Assembly (NCBI GenBank): GCA_015522055.1
Contig: WAMZ01000157.1
Coordinates: forward strand, 1-34,266
DNA length: 34,266 bases
Origin: Candidatus Geothermarchaeota archaeon
Lineage (GTDB): Archaea > Thermoproteota > Nitrososphaeria > Geothermarchaeales > JDFR-13
Reading direction: 5' to 3'
Of the stretch, positions 1 through 9,016 are shown one piece after another (within the stretch, counting starts at the first letter, position 1; every line of letters begins with the position of its first letter). The notes below the pieces were generated by a model that was not told where the DNA came from, ran no database searches, and worked only from the letters and a program-made list of their open reading frames with translations. Made by a program: the position numbers and the translations under genes.

Positions 1-30
1 GTATAGTTGGTAATTGTAAATGAATATAAA

Positions 31-45
31 GATTTTTATATAAAA
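31..45 (+). promoter_or_regulatory. Candidate TATA promoter of the S9 peptidase gene
   Basis: The stretch gatttttatataaaa reads as an archaeal TATA box. Its centre lies about 48 nt before the GTG start, predicting a transcription start near 65 and a short leader without an obvious Shine-Dalgarno. A second AT-rich stretch (ttttataa at about 73-80) lies closer and could serve the in-frame ATG at 96. Confidence 0.35.
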
Positions 46-86
46 AATGTACTCTAAAATTATGAAAAAGAATTTTATAAATAAAT

Positions 87-1988
87 GTGTCTAAAATGAA
101 TAACAATGAATATTTGTGGATGGAGGACATTAAATCGAATAAGGTGTTGGAGTTTGTTGATAACTTGAACGCGGAATTCAATGAACTAGTAGGTGATTTG
201 AGGCACACTATTGCAGAGGGCATCAGTAAATACTATAATGTCGAGAAGGTTGACTATGCATTTGGGTTCCGCGACGGTGTTTTCATACTTGTGAATACTG
301 GTAAGGTCCATAAAGTTATCAGGTATACTCATGATGGGGAGCTTATAGAGATTATTTCCAGCGATAAAATTGGTAAGGAAGTGATGTTTCTCGCAGCCCT
401 ACCTAGTTGGGATGGAAGCGTAATGTGCCTATTCTATACCACTGGTAGCGATAGAGGGTTCTTTAGATTCATGGAGGTTGATAGTGGCTCAGTAATATAC
501 GAATTTAGGGACTTTTTATCACAAATCTTTTGGCTTGACAACAATAGGTATCTATATATACGTGCCTATAGGGATAGGCCTACTCCGGATGGTGTAAAGC
601 CTCCTGCATATAGAGTCTACCTGAGGGAGCTTGGTTCTGATAAGGAGGAATTGGTTTTCGGGGAGGGTTTACCAACTAATTACCATATGTATGTGAATAG
701 GGACTATCGGCTCAGATGGATGTATCTTAATGTTAGGAGGGGGTGGACGGCGACAAGGGTTTATTGGAGTAGGTTCGGGGATGCATATGGCTGGAGATTG
801 TTGTATGATGCGGGGGAAAACTATGCATTCGCGTCTGGATATCTAGGTGGTAAGCATTTAGTGACCGTTTATGATGGGAATAAGCTGGGTAGGGTGGTTG
901 GTGTATCGGATAGTAAATATACAACTGTCTACCAGGAAGATACATACCCGGTATCGAATGCTTTTGTATACAGTGATAAGCTATTTTTAATTAGGTCTAT
1001 TCACGCTTCATCACATATATACATGTTGGATGATGATGGGTTACGTGAGGTTAGACTTGATATAGATGTCCCGATTACACTCAGGAACTTTGGGTGGACA
1101 AGTAGACATCTATTCTATATTGTCGAGAGTTTCTCTATACCATCGAGCCTCTACATGTTTAATGAGGATTTCACTGGGAGTAGGCCGATCTTTAGCTCGA
1201 AGGTTGATATTGATGTTGTTGTCGAAGAGGATTTCGTGGAATCCCATGACGGCGTGAATATCCACTATTTCATGGTGAGGAATAGGGATAGGGATGCGAA
1301 GATAGCATTGGTTCATGGATATGGTGGCTTCGGGATATCTATGACACCTTCGTATCTAGGTTATATACTGAAGTTTATTGAGGATGGGGGAGTGTATGTA
1401 TTGGCAAATCTACGTGGCGGCTGTGAGTATGGTGAGAAGTGGCATGAGATGGGTATGAAGGAGAAGAAGTTCAATGTGTTTTACGACTATTTGGCTGTTC
1501 TGAGGAGGCTGAGGGAGAAGGGCTATAAAATAATTGGCTTCGGGAGGAGCAACGGTGGATTGCTTATTACAGCCACATTGAATATGGATCCAGAGATTAT
1601 GGATTTAGCGATAGTAGGTTATCCCCTCACAGATATGCTCCGTTTTCATAAACTTTATATAGGGAGGCTGTGGACGACGGAGTATGGGAACCCAGACGAT
1701 CCTAAGGATAGGGAATATATATCTAGATACTCTCCAATCCACAATATTGGGGATGTATCTAGATATCCCCCGATACTTGTATATACTGGGCTGCATGATG
1801 ATAGGGTCCATCCATCACACGCATTTAGATATGTGGCTAAGATGAGGGATTTGGGAGCCAAGATCTACCTGAGAACCGATACTGTATCGGGGCATCTTGG
1901 TGCATCCCTGGAACGTAAGAAAGAAGAATATGTCGATATACTTTCCTTCATATATAGATTCTTCAAATTGGGGGATGGAGGCGCTTAA
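87..1988 (+). CDS. Prolyl oligopeptidase family (S9) serine peptidase
   Basis: A 633-residue protein with the two-part layout of S9 peptidases: an N-terminal beta-propeller-like half (about residues 1-390, many short Tyr/Trp/Gly-rich strands) and a C-terminal alpha/beta-hydrolase domain (about 395-625). The catalytic triad is visible: nucleophile Ser488 in GRSNGG, the Asp pair 571-572 in HDDRV, and His603 in SGH. There is no signal peptide, so it is probably cytosolic and trims short, often proline-containing peptides. The length is near the family's usual 600-700 residues. The start is GTG; an ATG three codons on (position 96) is equally possible. It is a single gene ahead of a sugar-type ABC importer, with about 165 bases between them, so probably not co-transcribed. 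The exact bond specificity cannot be read from the sequence. Confidence 0.9.
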   Translation: MSKMNNNEYLWMEDIKSNKVLEFVDNLNAEFNELVGDLRHTIAEGISKYYNVEKVDYAFGFRDGVFILVNTGKVHKVIRYTHDGELIEIISSDKIGKEVMFLAALPSWDGSVMCLFYTTGSDRGFFRFMEVDSGSVIYEFRDFLSQIFWLDNNRYLYIRAYRDRPTPDGVKPPAYRVYLRELGSDKEELVFGEGLPTNYHMYVNRDYRLRWMYLNVRRGWTATRVYWSRFGDAYGWRLLYDAGENYAFASGYLGGKHLVTVYDGNKLGRVVGVSDSKYTTVYQEDTYPVSNAFVYSDKLFLIRSIHASSHIYMLDDDGLREVRLDIDVPITLRNFGWTSRHLFYIVESFSIPSSLYMFNEDFTGSRPIFSSKVDIDVVVEEDFVESHDGVNIHYFMVRNRDRDAKIALVHGYGGFGISMTPSYLGYILKFIEDGGVYVLANLRGGCEYGEKWHEMGMKEKKFNVFYDYLAVLRRLREKGYKIIGFGRSNGGLLITATLNMDPEIMDLAIVGYPLTDMLRFHKLYIGRLWTTEYGNPDDPKDREYISRYSPIHNIGDVSRYPPILVYTGLHDDRVHPSHAFRYVAKMRDLGAKIYLRTDTVSGHLGASLERKKEEYVDILSFIYRFFKLGDGGA

Positions 1989-2164
1989 TTATATATCCTT
2001 TATAGTGAATATATATAGATTATATTTAATCAATAGATATTTCCTACATATATATAGTTAAGGATTTAAATATTAAGAAGTGAAATTTATAGATTGTCAA
2101 CTATTTCCCCTTTATTCTGCGTCTATGACCCTATATCTAGTTATTATGCGGGTTGGGTGGGATT

Positions 2165-3640
2165 ATGAGAAGGGGACAGCTATCGTTAGTGACTGTAATA
2201 CTGTTGATTATCGCGTTGTTGGTCGGCGTCGCCGTAGGCTACTTCGCTATACCGAGGGGCCCGGCTGAGGATGTAGAGAAAATTATACAGGAGAGGGATC
2301 AGTTGAGGCAGAAGGTTGAGGAGCTTACAGCGATGCTTCAGCCTGGAGAGATCACGGTGAAGGTGTGGACCATAGGGCCTGACCCTCCATCTGAGTATAG
2401 GCTGAGGAACATCGAGATTGCCGCCGATATACTGAATTCCATGCTTGAGAAGCTTGGTGCCAATGTTACTGTCAAGATCGACGGAGAGTTCTTCGTGAGA
2501 CCTGTTGAGTGGGGAGAGTATAAGAACAATTTCTACCTAGCCTATCAGGCTGGTGAGGCACCAGATATTTATCTAACCGGGCATGAGGACATAGGCTTCC
2601 TAGCAGAGAACAACTATATTATACCGCTCGACGACTACATCAATGAGTATTGGGATGTGGTATACTATGACATTATCAGTACATTGTGGGACGCAGTGAA
2701 GTATAAGGGTAAGATATGGGCTGTTCCACAGGATACTGAGGCTAGGCCGATGTATTTCAGGAAGGATGTGCTGAGGGCACTTGGATGGTCTGAGGCTGAG
2801 ATAGAGGCCCTGCCTAAGAAGATTATGAGTGGTGAGTTCACATTATATGATCTTCTAGATTTGGCTAAGCAGGCGAAGGATGCTGGTCTCGTTGAGAGAG
2901 GTATACTGCATAGGGTTAAGGAGGGATACGACTATTTCCAGTTCTACCTCGGCTTCGGCGGTAGACTATGGGATGCCGATGCTGGTAAGATGGTGTTCAC
3001 CGAGGATGCATGGAGGAAGACTCTACAGTGGTTCTATGACGCTGTGTATGTCTATGGAGTTATTAGTCCAAACCAGTTCAGCGGAGACTGGGACAACGAC
3101 TTCCACTTCCCATTCACAGAGGGCAGAGCCCTATTCTTGAGCGGCGGTACTTGGCACAAGGGTGAGTGGATCCAGAAGGGACTACTTACTGAGGACCAGT
3201 TTAATGAGAATATTGGATATGCCCTGCATCCTGCTGGTGAGCCCGGTAAATCCCCAGTCACCCTTAGCCACCCATTGGTGTATACCATAACGAAGTTGGC
3301 CCAGGATAGGGGTGTTGCCGACATCGCATTTATACTGATAACTCTAGCTACCAGCCCACACTTGAATAGCTACCACTCGGTTAAGAGCGCACACCTAGCC
3401 ATACTATATAGCCAGATTAGCGACTCGAGATATGTCCAGGATCCATTCCTCCATGACGTGGCTTACATGCTTGAGTATACGACGTTCATACCGAATCATC
3501 CGAAGTGGGGTGACTATAGCAGAATCGTCTTCAACATATTGAGAGCTGTCGAGACCGGCGACCTTGGGCCCGACGACGCATTCCAGGAGCTTAAGAGCCA
3601 GATACAGAGTGAGTTGGGCGACGCCGTAATATTCGAGTGA
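2165..3640 (+). CDS. ABC transporter substrate-binding protein, carbohydrate type, with class III signal peptide
   Basis: An extracellular solute-binding protein of the family-1 (maltose/oligosaccharide) type, about 490 residues. The N-terminus MRRGQLSLV followed by about 17 hydrophobic residues fits an archaeal class III (archaellin/pilin-like) signal: basic residues, Gly, then a hydrophobic stretch with cleavage predicted after RRG. It has no lipobox Cys. A short Glu/Lys/Gln-rich coiled coil (about residues 35-58) follows as a probable stalk, then the binding domain. The ORF track starts at TTG 2153; I chose ATG 2165 because it places the RRG motif correctly and has GGTGGG just upstream. 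Two permease genes follow directly. Substrate is probably an oligosaccharide, but a ligand cannot be deduced. Confidence 0.88.
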   Translation: MRRGQLSLVTVILLIIALLVGVAVGYFAIPRGPAEDVEKIIQERDQLRQKVEELTAMLQPGEITVKVWTIGPDPPSEYRLRNIEIAADILNSMLEKLGANVTVKIDGEFFVRPVEWGEYKNNFYLAYQAGEAPDIYLTGHEDIGFLAENNYIIPLDDYINEYWDVVYYDIISTLWDAVKYKGKIWAVPQDTEARPMYFRKDVLRALGWSEAEIEALPKKIMSGEFTLYDLLDLAKQAKDAGLVERGILHRVKEGYDYFQFYLGFGGRLWDADAGKMVFTEDAWRKTLQWFYDAVYVYGVISPNQFSGDWDNDFHFPFTEGRALFLSGGTWHKGEWIQKGLLTEDQFNENIGYALHPAGEPGKSPVTLSHPLVYTITKLAQDRGVADIAFILITLATSPHLNSYHSVKSAHLAILYSQISDSRYVQDPFLHDVAYMLEYTTFIPNHPKWGDYSRIVFNILRAVETGDLGPDDAFQELKSQIQSELGDAVIFE

Positions 3641-3675
3641 CGTCCCCCACCACTTTTTATAATGGTGATAGGGAT

Positions 3676-4611
3676 TTGGCGACACTGACTACGTTAAGGA
3701 TTAGGCGTAAGGTTTTCAAAGGTTATTTAGCCGTCTTTCTTATACCGAGCCTGACATTTATAGCCGTATTCTTCCTCCTGCCAGTCATATTAACGTTCCT
3801 AATAGGTCTTACGGATATGGATTACTCCTTCAAGTGGAACTGGATATGGTTGGATAATTATATTAAGATACTCAGTGATAGGTGGGCATATAAGATAATG
3901 ATGAATACATTTTTCTACGTATTCTCGACTCTAACATTCTTCAATGTTGGATTGGCCCTCTTAATATCAATAGCGACTACACATGTAAATGAACTCGTGG
4001 GCTCGGCTTTCAGGGCCCTGTGGCTCCTCCCCCGTATAACTCCATCCACGGTCTATGCATTGCTCTGGCTATGGGCAGCCCGGGGTGAGGAGTATAGCCT
4101 ATTCAATTGGATATTAGGCTTCTTTGGATTTAAGCCTATTGATTGGAGGCTTACGCATCCCTGGCTAATTGTCATACTTGTAAATGGATTTGTCGGAACT
4201 AGCTTCGGTATGATTATATTTACTGCCGCCCTAAAGAGTATCCCGGAGGATTATATCAGGGCTGCGAAGGTGGATGGTGCATCGACGCTGCAAATCATTA
4301 GGCATATCGAGTTACCTCTAATAAAGTGGCCGTTATTATTTGTAACTGCCTATCAGACTCTCTCCCTATTCACCAGCTATGAATATATATTGTTGGTCAC
4401 TAATGGAGGACCTGGACTATATACTACTGAGGTATGGGCTCTATATTCATATCACCTGGCATTCGCACAGTATGGCGGTATAGTTAAGTTTGGATATGGT
4501 GCTGCCCTAGCAACGATCCTAGTTATTATTGGCATCATTATGAGCATTATATATCTAAAGATGTTTAGGTTCAGTGAGTTGATGACGGAGCCCAAGATAG
4601 AGGTGGTATAG
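3676..4611 (+). CDS. ABC transporter permease, sugar type (MalF-like)
   Basis: An inner-membrane permease of the binding-protein-dependent carbohydrate ABC family with about six hydrophobic helices. The cytoplasmic EAA loop that docks on the ATPase is clear (EDYIRAAKVDGAS, then IELP). The ORF track begins at GTG 3637, overlapping the stop codon of the binding-protein gene, but a TTG at 3676 is preceded by GGTGAT at ideal spacing, and starting there gives the short N-terminus normal for this family. A TATA-like ctttttataa lies between, so the permeases may also have their own promoter and be expressed independently of the abundant binding protein. It pairs with the permease that follows. Confidence 0.87.
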   Translation: MATLTTLRIRRKVFKGYLAVFLIPSLTFIAVFFLLPVILTFLIGLTDMDYSFKWNWIWLDNYIKILSDRWAYKIMMNTFFYVFSTLTFFNVGLALLISIATTHVNELVGSAFRALWLLPRITPSTVYALLWLWAARGEEYSLFNWILGFFGFKPIDWRLTHPWLIVILVNGFVGTSFGMIIFTAALKSIPEDYIRAAKVDGASTLQIIRHIELPLIKWPLLFVTAYQTLSLFTSYEYILLVTNGGPGLYTTEVWALYSYHLAFAQYGGIVKFGYGAALATILVIIGIIMSIIYLKMFRFSELMTEPKIEVV

Positions 4612-4612
4612 G

Positions 4613-5455
4613 GTGAAGGTGGGCAGAATAATTACATATACATTCCTCATATTGATAACTATGCCCATTATACTATTGTATGTCCTTCTATTCCTCCAGA
4701 GTATATCTACTAGGCTAGATGGAATTATTCCAAGGGGGTTCACGTTATCCAATTGGGAGTTCCTGAGCACGGGAGATATTATTATTCCTGGGACGACCTT
4801 CAGCTACTATCCTAATCTCTATCTTGTATTGGGAAATACATTCCTATTGGCGATTCTAATTGCCCTCTTGGAAGTTGTTTTCTCATCATTGGCTGGATAT
4901 GCCCTATCTAGATATAGGTTTAGGGGTAGGTCCAAGCTACTTACATTGACGATTATACTGCATGCTTTCCCCGGCATAACCCTATTAATTGCCCTATTCT
5001 ATGTATTGAATGCCCTTAAGCTCTATAACACTTTGACTGGTGTAATCATTGTTAAGGTGGCGCTGGATCTCCCTCTGGGCATATGGATTATGAAGGGGTT
5101 CTTTGACTCGGTTCCATGGGATATTGAGATGAGTGCTTTGGTCGATGGGACAACGAGGCTCGGGGCTTGGTGGAGGGTCATTATGCCTAATGTTAGGAAT
5201 GGATTGATGGCCGTACTTATCTTCGGCTTCTTATCGGGGTGGAGCGAGTTTATCTATGTGTTGACATTCATCGCGTCCCAAGATTATTGGACGCTGAGTA
5301 TGCTTGTATATGCATTGACTACCGGCGAGTATTCATATATAAATCCGGGTGTGACTGCTACGGTGGCGATAATATACATGATTCCAGTTGTAATATTCTT
5401 CCTATTCGCCCAGAAATACCTGCTCAGGATACAAATTGCTGCCAAGGGGGTCTGA
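4613..5455 (+). CDS. ABC transporter permease, sugar type (MalG-like)
   Basis: The second membrane subunit of the carbohydrate-type importer, 280 residues with about six transmembrane helices. The EAA loop reads MSALVDGTTRLGAWWRVIMP, with the family's conserved Asp-Gly and the terminal Pro. The GTG start lies one base after the stop of the first permease, so translation is almost certainly coupled; an in-frame GTG two codons later is an alternative. The gene ends 7 bases before the end of the ATPase gene on the opposite strand, so the transporter is encoded by two convergent transcription units. Confidence 0.87.
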   Translation: MKVGRIITYTFLILITMPIILLYVLLFLQSISTRLDGIIPRGFTLSNWEFLSTGDIIIPGTTFSYYPNLYLVLGNTFLLAILIALLEVVFSSLAGYALSRYRFRGRSKLLTLTIILHAFPGITLLIALFYVLNALKLYNTLTGVIIVKVALDLPLGIWIMKGFFDSVPWDIEMSALVDGTTRLGAWWRVIMPNVRNGLMAVLIFGFLSGWSEFIYVLTFIASQDYWTLSMLVYALTTGEYSYINPGVTATVAIIYMIPVVIFFLFAQKYLLRIQIAAKGV

Positions 5456-5462
5456 ATCTAGT

Positions 5463-6542
5463 CTAGAGTATCACCTTACCTGTCTTCTTATCGAAGAAGT
5501 GTAGCCTCGTGGTATCGAAGGTGAACTTTATCTTATCACCTTCATTCACATCCTCTTCCCCGGGGACCAATGCCCTTATGATACCGGCCCCTATATCGAT
5601 GTGGACGATCTTATCCCTACCGAGCGGCTCAACTACATAGACCTTCCCCGTATATTCCCCACGTTTAATATGTATATGTTCTGGCCTAACTGCAAGTATG
5701 ATATCTTCACCCTCATCTATATGATCCAAGATGCCTATATACTCCTTAGGTATCTTGAATATATAGTCAATTCCATCAAGTATTAGGTCTCCATCTTGTC
5801 TCCTTATAGTTCCCTCTATGAAGTTTATCGGTACGCTCCCGATGAATCCAGCTACGAATAGATTGGCTGGCCTATTATACAGTTCGTCGGGGGTCCCATA
5901 TTGTTGGAGCTTACCCTTATTGAGCACGGCTATCCTATCCGACATCGTCATGGCCTCCACTTGATCATGTGTTACATATATTGTTGTTATCCCCAGCTCC
6001 CTCTGTAGGTGTTTGAGCTCAGCCCTCATCTGTATTCTGAGTTTTGCATCGAGGTTTGATAGTGGCTCATCCATTAGGAATATATCCGGCTCCTTCACGA
6101 GCGCTCTAGCTAAGGCGACTCGCTGTTGCTGCCCCCCACTCAGCTGACCAGGCTTTCTATCTAATAATTCATAGATACCTAGCATTCTTGCTACCCTAAC
6201 AACCCTATTTCTGATCTCATTCTTAGGAACCTTCTTGAGTTTCAGTGGGAAGGCTATGTTGTCAAATACACTCATATGGGGGTAGAGTGCGTAGCTTTGG
6301 AATACCATGCCTACGTTCCTGTCCCTAGGCTCGACATCATTCATGACTCTATCGTCGAAATATATATAGCCCTTTGTGGGTTTGTATATCCCAGCCACCA
6401 TTAGGAGTGTCGTCGTCTTTCCACATCCACTAGGCCCCAATAGTGATATGAATTCGCCGTCTTTTATCTCGAGGTTTAGGTTATCAACCGCCTTTACTTT
6501 CCCAAAATGCTTTGATAGATTTTCCAATCTAACTCTAACCAT
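5463..6542 (-). CDS. ABC transporter ATPase, MalK/UgpC/MsmX type
   Basis: A 359-residue nucleotide-binding subunit for carbohydrate import. Walker A is GPSGCGKT (about 36-43), the signature LSGGQQQR (about 134-141), Walker B IFLMDEP (about 154-160), followed by the D-loop NLDA and the switch His in VTHDQ. Residues after about 235 form the C-terminal TOBE/OB extension typical of MalK-like ATPases, which often regulates or is shared between several sugar importers. The ATG start has GGTGATGGGGG just upstream on the minus strand. It converges on the two permeases and most likely powers them; a shared role with other sugar transporters elsewhere is possible. Confidence 0.9.
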   Translation of the reverse strand: MVRVRLENLSKHFGKVKAVDNLNLEIKDGEFISLLGPSGCGKTTTLLMVAGIYKPTKGYIYFDDRVMNDVEPRDRNVGMVFQSYALYPHMSVFDNIAFPLKLKKVPKNEIRNRVVRVARMLGIYELLDRKPGQLSGGQQQRVALARALVKEPDIFLMDEPLSNLDAKLRIQMRAELKHLQRELGITTIYVTHDQVEAMTMSDRIAVLNKGKLQQYGTPDELYNRPANLFVAGFIGSVPINFIEGTIRRQDGDLILDGIDYIFKIPKEYIGILDHIDEGEDIILAVRPEHIHIKRGEYTGKVYVVEPLGRDKIVHIDIGAGIIRALVPGEEDVNEGDKIKFTFDTTRLHFFDKKTGKVIL

Positions 6543-6700
6543 CCCCCATCACCTAGTTCTCAGATGGTTATTGAATTAGAGCGTGAGTATAGAATCTATT
6601 CATTTAGTGTAAACTTCAATTTGTCTATTATACAAATTGACTTGTCTTAGATATAAATGATAATAATTATAGATTAAACAATGCCTAAGATAAATAGATA

Positions 6701-6714
6701 AAATCTTATATGAG
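6701..6714 (+). promoter_or_regulatory. Candidate TATA promoter of the phosphatase gene
   Basis: The stretch aaatcttatatgag is centred about 28 bases before the ATG at 6736, the spacing expected for a leaderless archaeal transcript. The rest of the 6543-6735 gap is AT-rich and must also hold the minus-strand promoter of the MalK-like gene, which I could not place with confidence. Confidence 0.4.
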
Positions 6715-6735
6715 ACGGAGGGACTTGATGTTTTT

Positions 6736-7995
6736 ATGAATAGGAAGAATCTCTCCATTGCTATTATTCTCCTTATACTGGCAATAGCCACAGTTGTGGT
6801 ATTCCAAGGTCTTTGGGTGCCTAACCGATCTATACCTAAGACGGTTGAATCTCCCTCGGATGCATCTACTCCATCTGTATTGAACCATACCCCATTCGGT
6901 ATACATATTAATTTAATCGATACGGATCCTCTAGCCATCTCATTTATCTGGGTAACTCTATCACCGACGAATGCATCTATTCTCGAGGTAACATTCGATA
7001 ATGGTACCGTTGTGAGGCTGGCTGGGGTTCAGAGGGAGTATAAGGGTGTTTATTGGCATAGAGTTATACTTACTGGATTAGTCCCAGGTGAGGCATTCTC
7101 CTATAGGGTTGGTGACCCCGAGTTATCTATGAGTGATGAATTTAAGGTGAAGCTCCCGGATAACGAGGGGCCACTTACATTTACCGTATATGGTGACCAG
7201 GGTATCAATAAGTATTCTAGGATGGCTGTATCTACAGCCCTGTCATTTAATCCTGCCTTCAATTTCCATGTAGGGGATCTATCCTATGGTGGTGCCAATG
7301 TAGATATCTGGCTTAAATGGTTCTCTATTATTGAACCTCTTGCGGCTACTAGGCCCTACATAGTGGCTGTAGGTAATCATGAGTATGATGGTGAGGGTGA
7401 TTTAAGCGATATAAATATTTATATCGGGTCCCCAGATGAATCGTTTAACTACTGGTTTGTATGGTCCAATGCCTTCTTCTTAGTGATTAACCTCGGTCCA
7501 GAGGATGATGCGGTATTATCGACTGACATATATAACTGGGTTAGAGACTCGTTAGGCTATGCTTCACGGTTGGATGTTGTTAAATGGAAATTCGTCTTCC
7601 TTCATTACCCCCCATATAGCTCTGGAGTAGCCCATGGCTCTGCACCAATAACTGAGTCTCTAATGGAATTGTTTGATGAGTATGGTGTCGATATCGTATT
7701 TGCCGGGCATGAACACAATTATGAGAGGACCTACCCTATATACAATGGAGCCGTGGTTTCACGGAATGACTCTCTATACATCAATCCCGGGGGAACGATA
7801 TATGTAGTTGTGGGGGGCGCTGGTGGGGGGCTCTACAAAGATTTTATTGAGCCTCAGCCGGAGTGGTCGTTTTATAGGGAGGCGAGATACTCGATCGGTG
7901 TCGTGGAGATTAGGGGGGACACACTTGTATTCAAGGCTGTAGATAGCCAGACTGGTGAGGTTTTCGATGAGTTCATTATTATCAAAAAGGATTAG
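6736..7995 (+). CDS. Membrane-anchored purple acid phosphatase-type metallophosphoesterase
   Basis: A 419-residue protein with an N-terminal hydrophobic anchor or signal (about residues 7-26), a fibronectin-III-like N-terminal domain (about 50-140) and a calcineurin-like catalytic domain. All seven metal ligands of purple acid phosphatases are present: Asp154 (YGDQG), Asp181 and Tyr184 (GDLSYG), Asn214 (GNHEY), His290 (LHYPPY), His325 and His327 (GHEHNYER). The Tyr ligand separates purple acid phosphatases from ordinary metallophosphatases. It probably acts outside the membrane, hydrolysing phosphomonoesters to supply phosphate. The gene is monocistronic and followed at close range by a convergent nucleoside phosphorylase gene; a link to extracellular nucleotide use is possible but speculative. 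Confidence 0.85.
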   Translation: MNRKNLSIAIILLILAIATVVVFQGLWVPNRSIPKTVESPSDASTPSVLNHTPFGIHINLIDTDPLAISFIWVTLSPTNASILEVTFDNGTVVRLAGVQREYKGVYWHRVILTGLVPGEAFSYRVGDPELSMSDEFKVKLPDNEGPLTFTVYGDQGINKYSRMAVSTALSFNPAFNFHVGDLSYGGANVDIWLKWFSIIEPLAATRPYIVAVGNHEYDGEGDLSDINIYIGSPDESFNYWFVWSNAFFLVINLGPEDDAVLSTDIYNWVRDSLGYASRLDVVKWKFVFLHYPPYSSGVAHGSAPITESLMELFDEYGVDIVFAGHEHNYERTYPIYNGAVVSRNDSLYINPGGTIYVVVGGAGGGLYKDFIEPQPEWSFYREARYSIGVVEIRGDTLVFKAVDSQTGEVFDEFIIIKKD

Positions 7996-8040
7996 ATTTA
8001 GCTCCATCCACCGCGCTGGTTTCATGGAGCCCATTTACCC

Positions 8041-8913
8041 TTAAATATTTCTTAGGATGTCGTCTAGCGACTCCTCACCTTCCCAGAATCTGTCGATTAT
8101 GTGTATCCCATCGAGGGTAATCTCAATCAATCTACGCTCTACGTTATCCAGTTCTTCCTTATCCATGGGTGACTTTAATGTGGTGAATATTCCACCTACA
8201 TAGTATCTTGTACCCAGCCCCTTCTCCGAGGCGAGTTTATTGAAGTAGTCTCTGTAGATTGGTAGGAGGCTTGCCTCCATCTCGGTCGCTAATACACCTA
8301 TATCCCTGTATGCCTTAAATTTCTTATAATGCTCCTCACCGATAGGGCTATTGTGGTAACCTTCGTAGAAATATAAGTCGTCCTTAGAGTGTGTCTTACC
8401 TAGAAATAGATTACTGCCCAGTCGTAGGCCCTTCTTTATGCTGGCTTTTGTTAATGAGAGATATATAACTGGATCCATATCTGCTGGATATTCACTGTAG
8501 ATAACTTTATTCGAGACTGATTCGTCTCTGACCACCGCAGTGGGTATTATTACTGAGTAGGGTGGTATGTATTGCTGGAAGGGGCCTGATGTCCCTACCC
8601 TAATTATATGTACCTTATTATTTGTTTCCAACGATAGAGCCATTACTTCCGCTAATGTTATCCCCATACTCCCTACACCCATGCCGCTTGTGAATCCCAG
8701 TATATCAACCCCATCATGGGTGCCACGTACCCATTTAAGCCCCCTTCTAGGTGTATGTATCTTGGCATCCTCGAGTAGCGTGTATAGAATCTCTATCCTT
8801 CTAGGTGAACCTGCATTTATTATATACCGTGCAATGTCTTCCCTTTTTAGTTCTAGATGATATGAAGATCCGTCCCTCCAGCTAAATATTAATCCTTCAT
8901 AGAATTTCTCCAT
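8041..8913 (-). CDS. Nucleoside phosphorylase, uridine phosphorylase-like
   Basis: A 290-residue member of the PNP/UDP phosphorylase superfamily (nucleoside phosphorylase I type), which splits nucleosides with phosphate to free base and ribose-1-phosphate. Visible motifs are GSPRRI near residue 35 (phosphate loop), TSGMGVGSMGI (about 75-85), the base-region strand IIRVGTSG (about 103-110) and ATEMEAS (about 210), whose Met-Glu binds the ribose. The length slightly exceeds the usual 250-280. The sequence looks nearer to uridine than to purine or methylthioadenosine phosphorylases, but specificity is uncertain. It is monocistronic, with a likely leaderless start at ATG 8913. Confidence 0.8.
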   Translation of the reverse strand: MEKFYEGLIFSWRDGSSYHLELKREDIARYIINAGSPRRIEILYTLLEDAKIHTPRRGLKWVRGTHDGVDILGFTSGMGVGSMGITLAEVMALSLETNNKVHIIRVGTSGPFQQYIPPYSVIIPTAVVRDESVSNKVIYSEYPADMDPVIYLSLTKASIKKGLRLGSNLFLGKTHSKDDLYFYEGYHNSPIGEEHYKKFKAYRDIGVLATEMEASLLPIYRDYFNKLASEKGLGTRYYVGGIFTTLKSPMDKEELDNVERRLIEITLDGIHIIDRFWEGEESLDDILRNI

Positions 8914-8932
8914 GGTAAATATTATTGTTAGT

Positions 8933-8944
8933 CATTTAATTTTA
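8933..8944 (-). promoter_or_regulatory. Candidate TATA promoter of the nucleoside phosphorylase gene
   Basis: On the minus strand this reads taaaattaaatg, centred about 26 bases before the ATG at 8913, which fits a leaderless transcript. The neighbouring bases TTAACCTAAAATT also occur upstream of the benzoyl-CoA-reductase-like operon (around 23917-23929). Confidence 0.4.
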
Positions 8945-8974
8945 GGTTAATCTGGTTAGTGATATAACATAGTT

Positions 8975-8988
8975 ATAAATTTATATTA
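8975..8988 (+). promoter_or_regulatory. Candidate TATA promoter of the TusA-like gene
   Basis: The stretch ataaatttatatta is centred about 36 bases before the ATG at 9017, predicting a leader of about 10 nt that includes the GGTGTGG Shine-Dalgarno-like stretch. Confidence 0.4.
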
Positions 8989-9016
8989 ATAACACTAAAC
9001 AATATATTGGTGTGGT

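Noticed and set aside
2080-2268. 62-aa ORF overlapping the start of the sugar-binding protein gene
   Set aside because: It overlaps a well-supported signal peptide in another frame and shows no conserved pattern.
6600-6938. 112-aa minus-strand ORF upstream of the phosphatase gene
   Set aside because: It covers the intergenic region and the phosphatase N-terminus in antisense, with no recognisable domain and a low-complexity tail.
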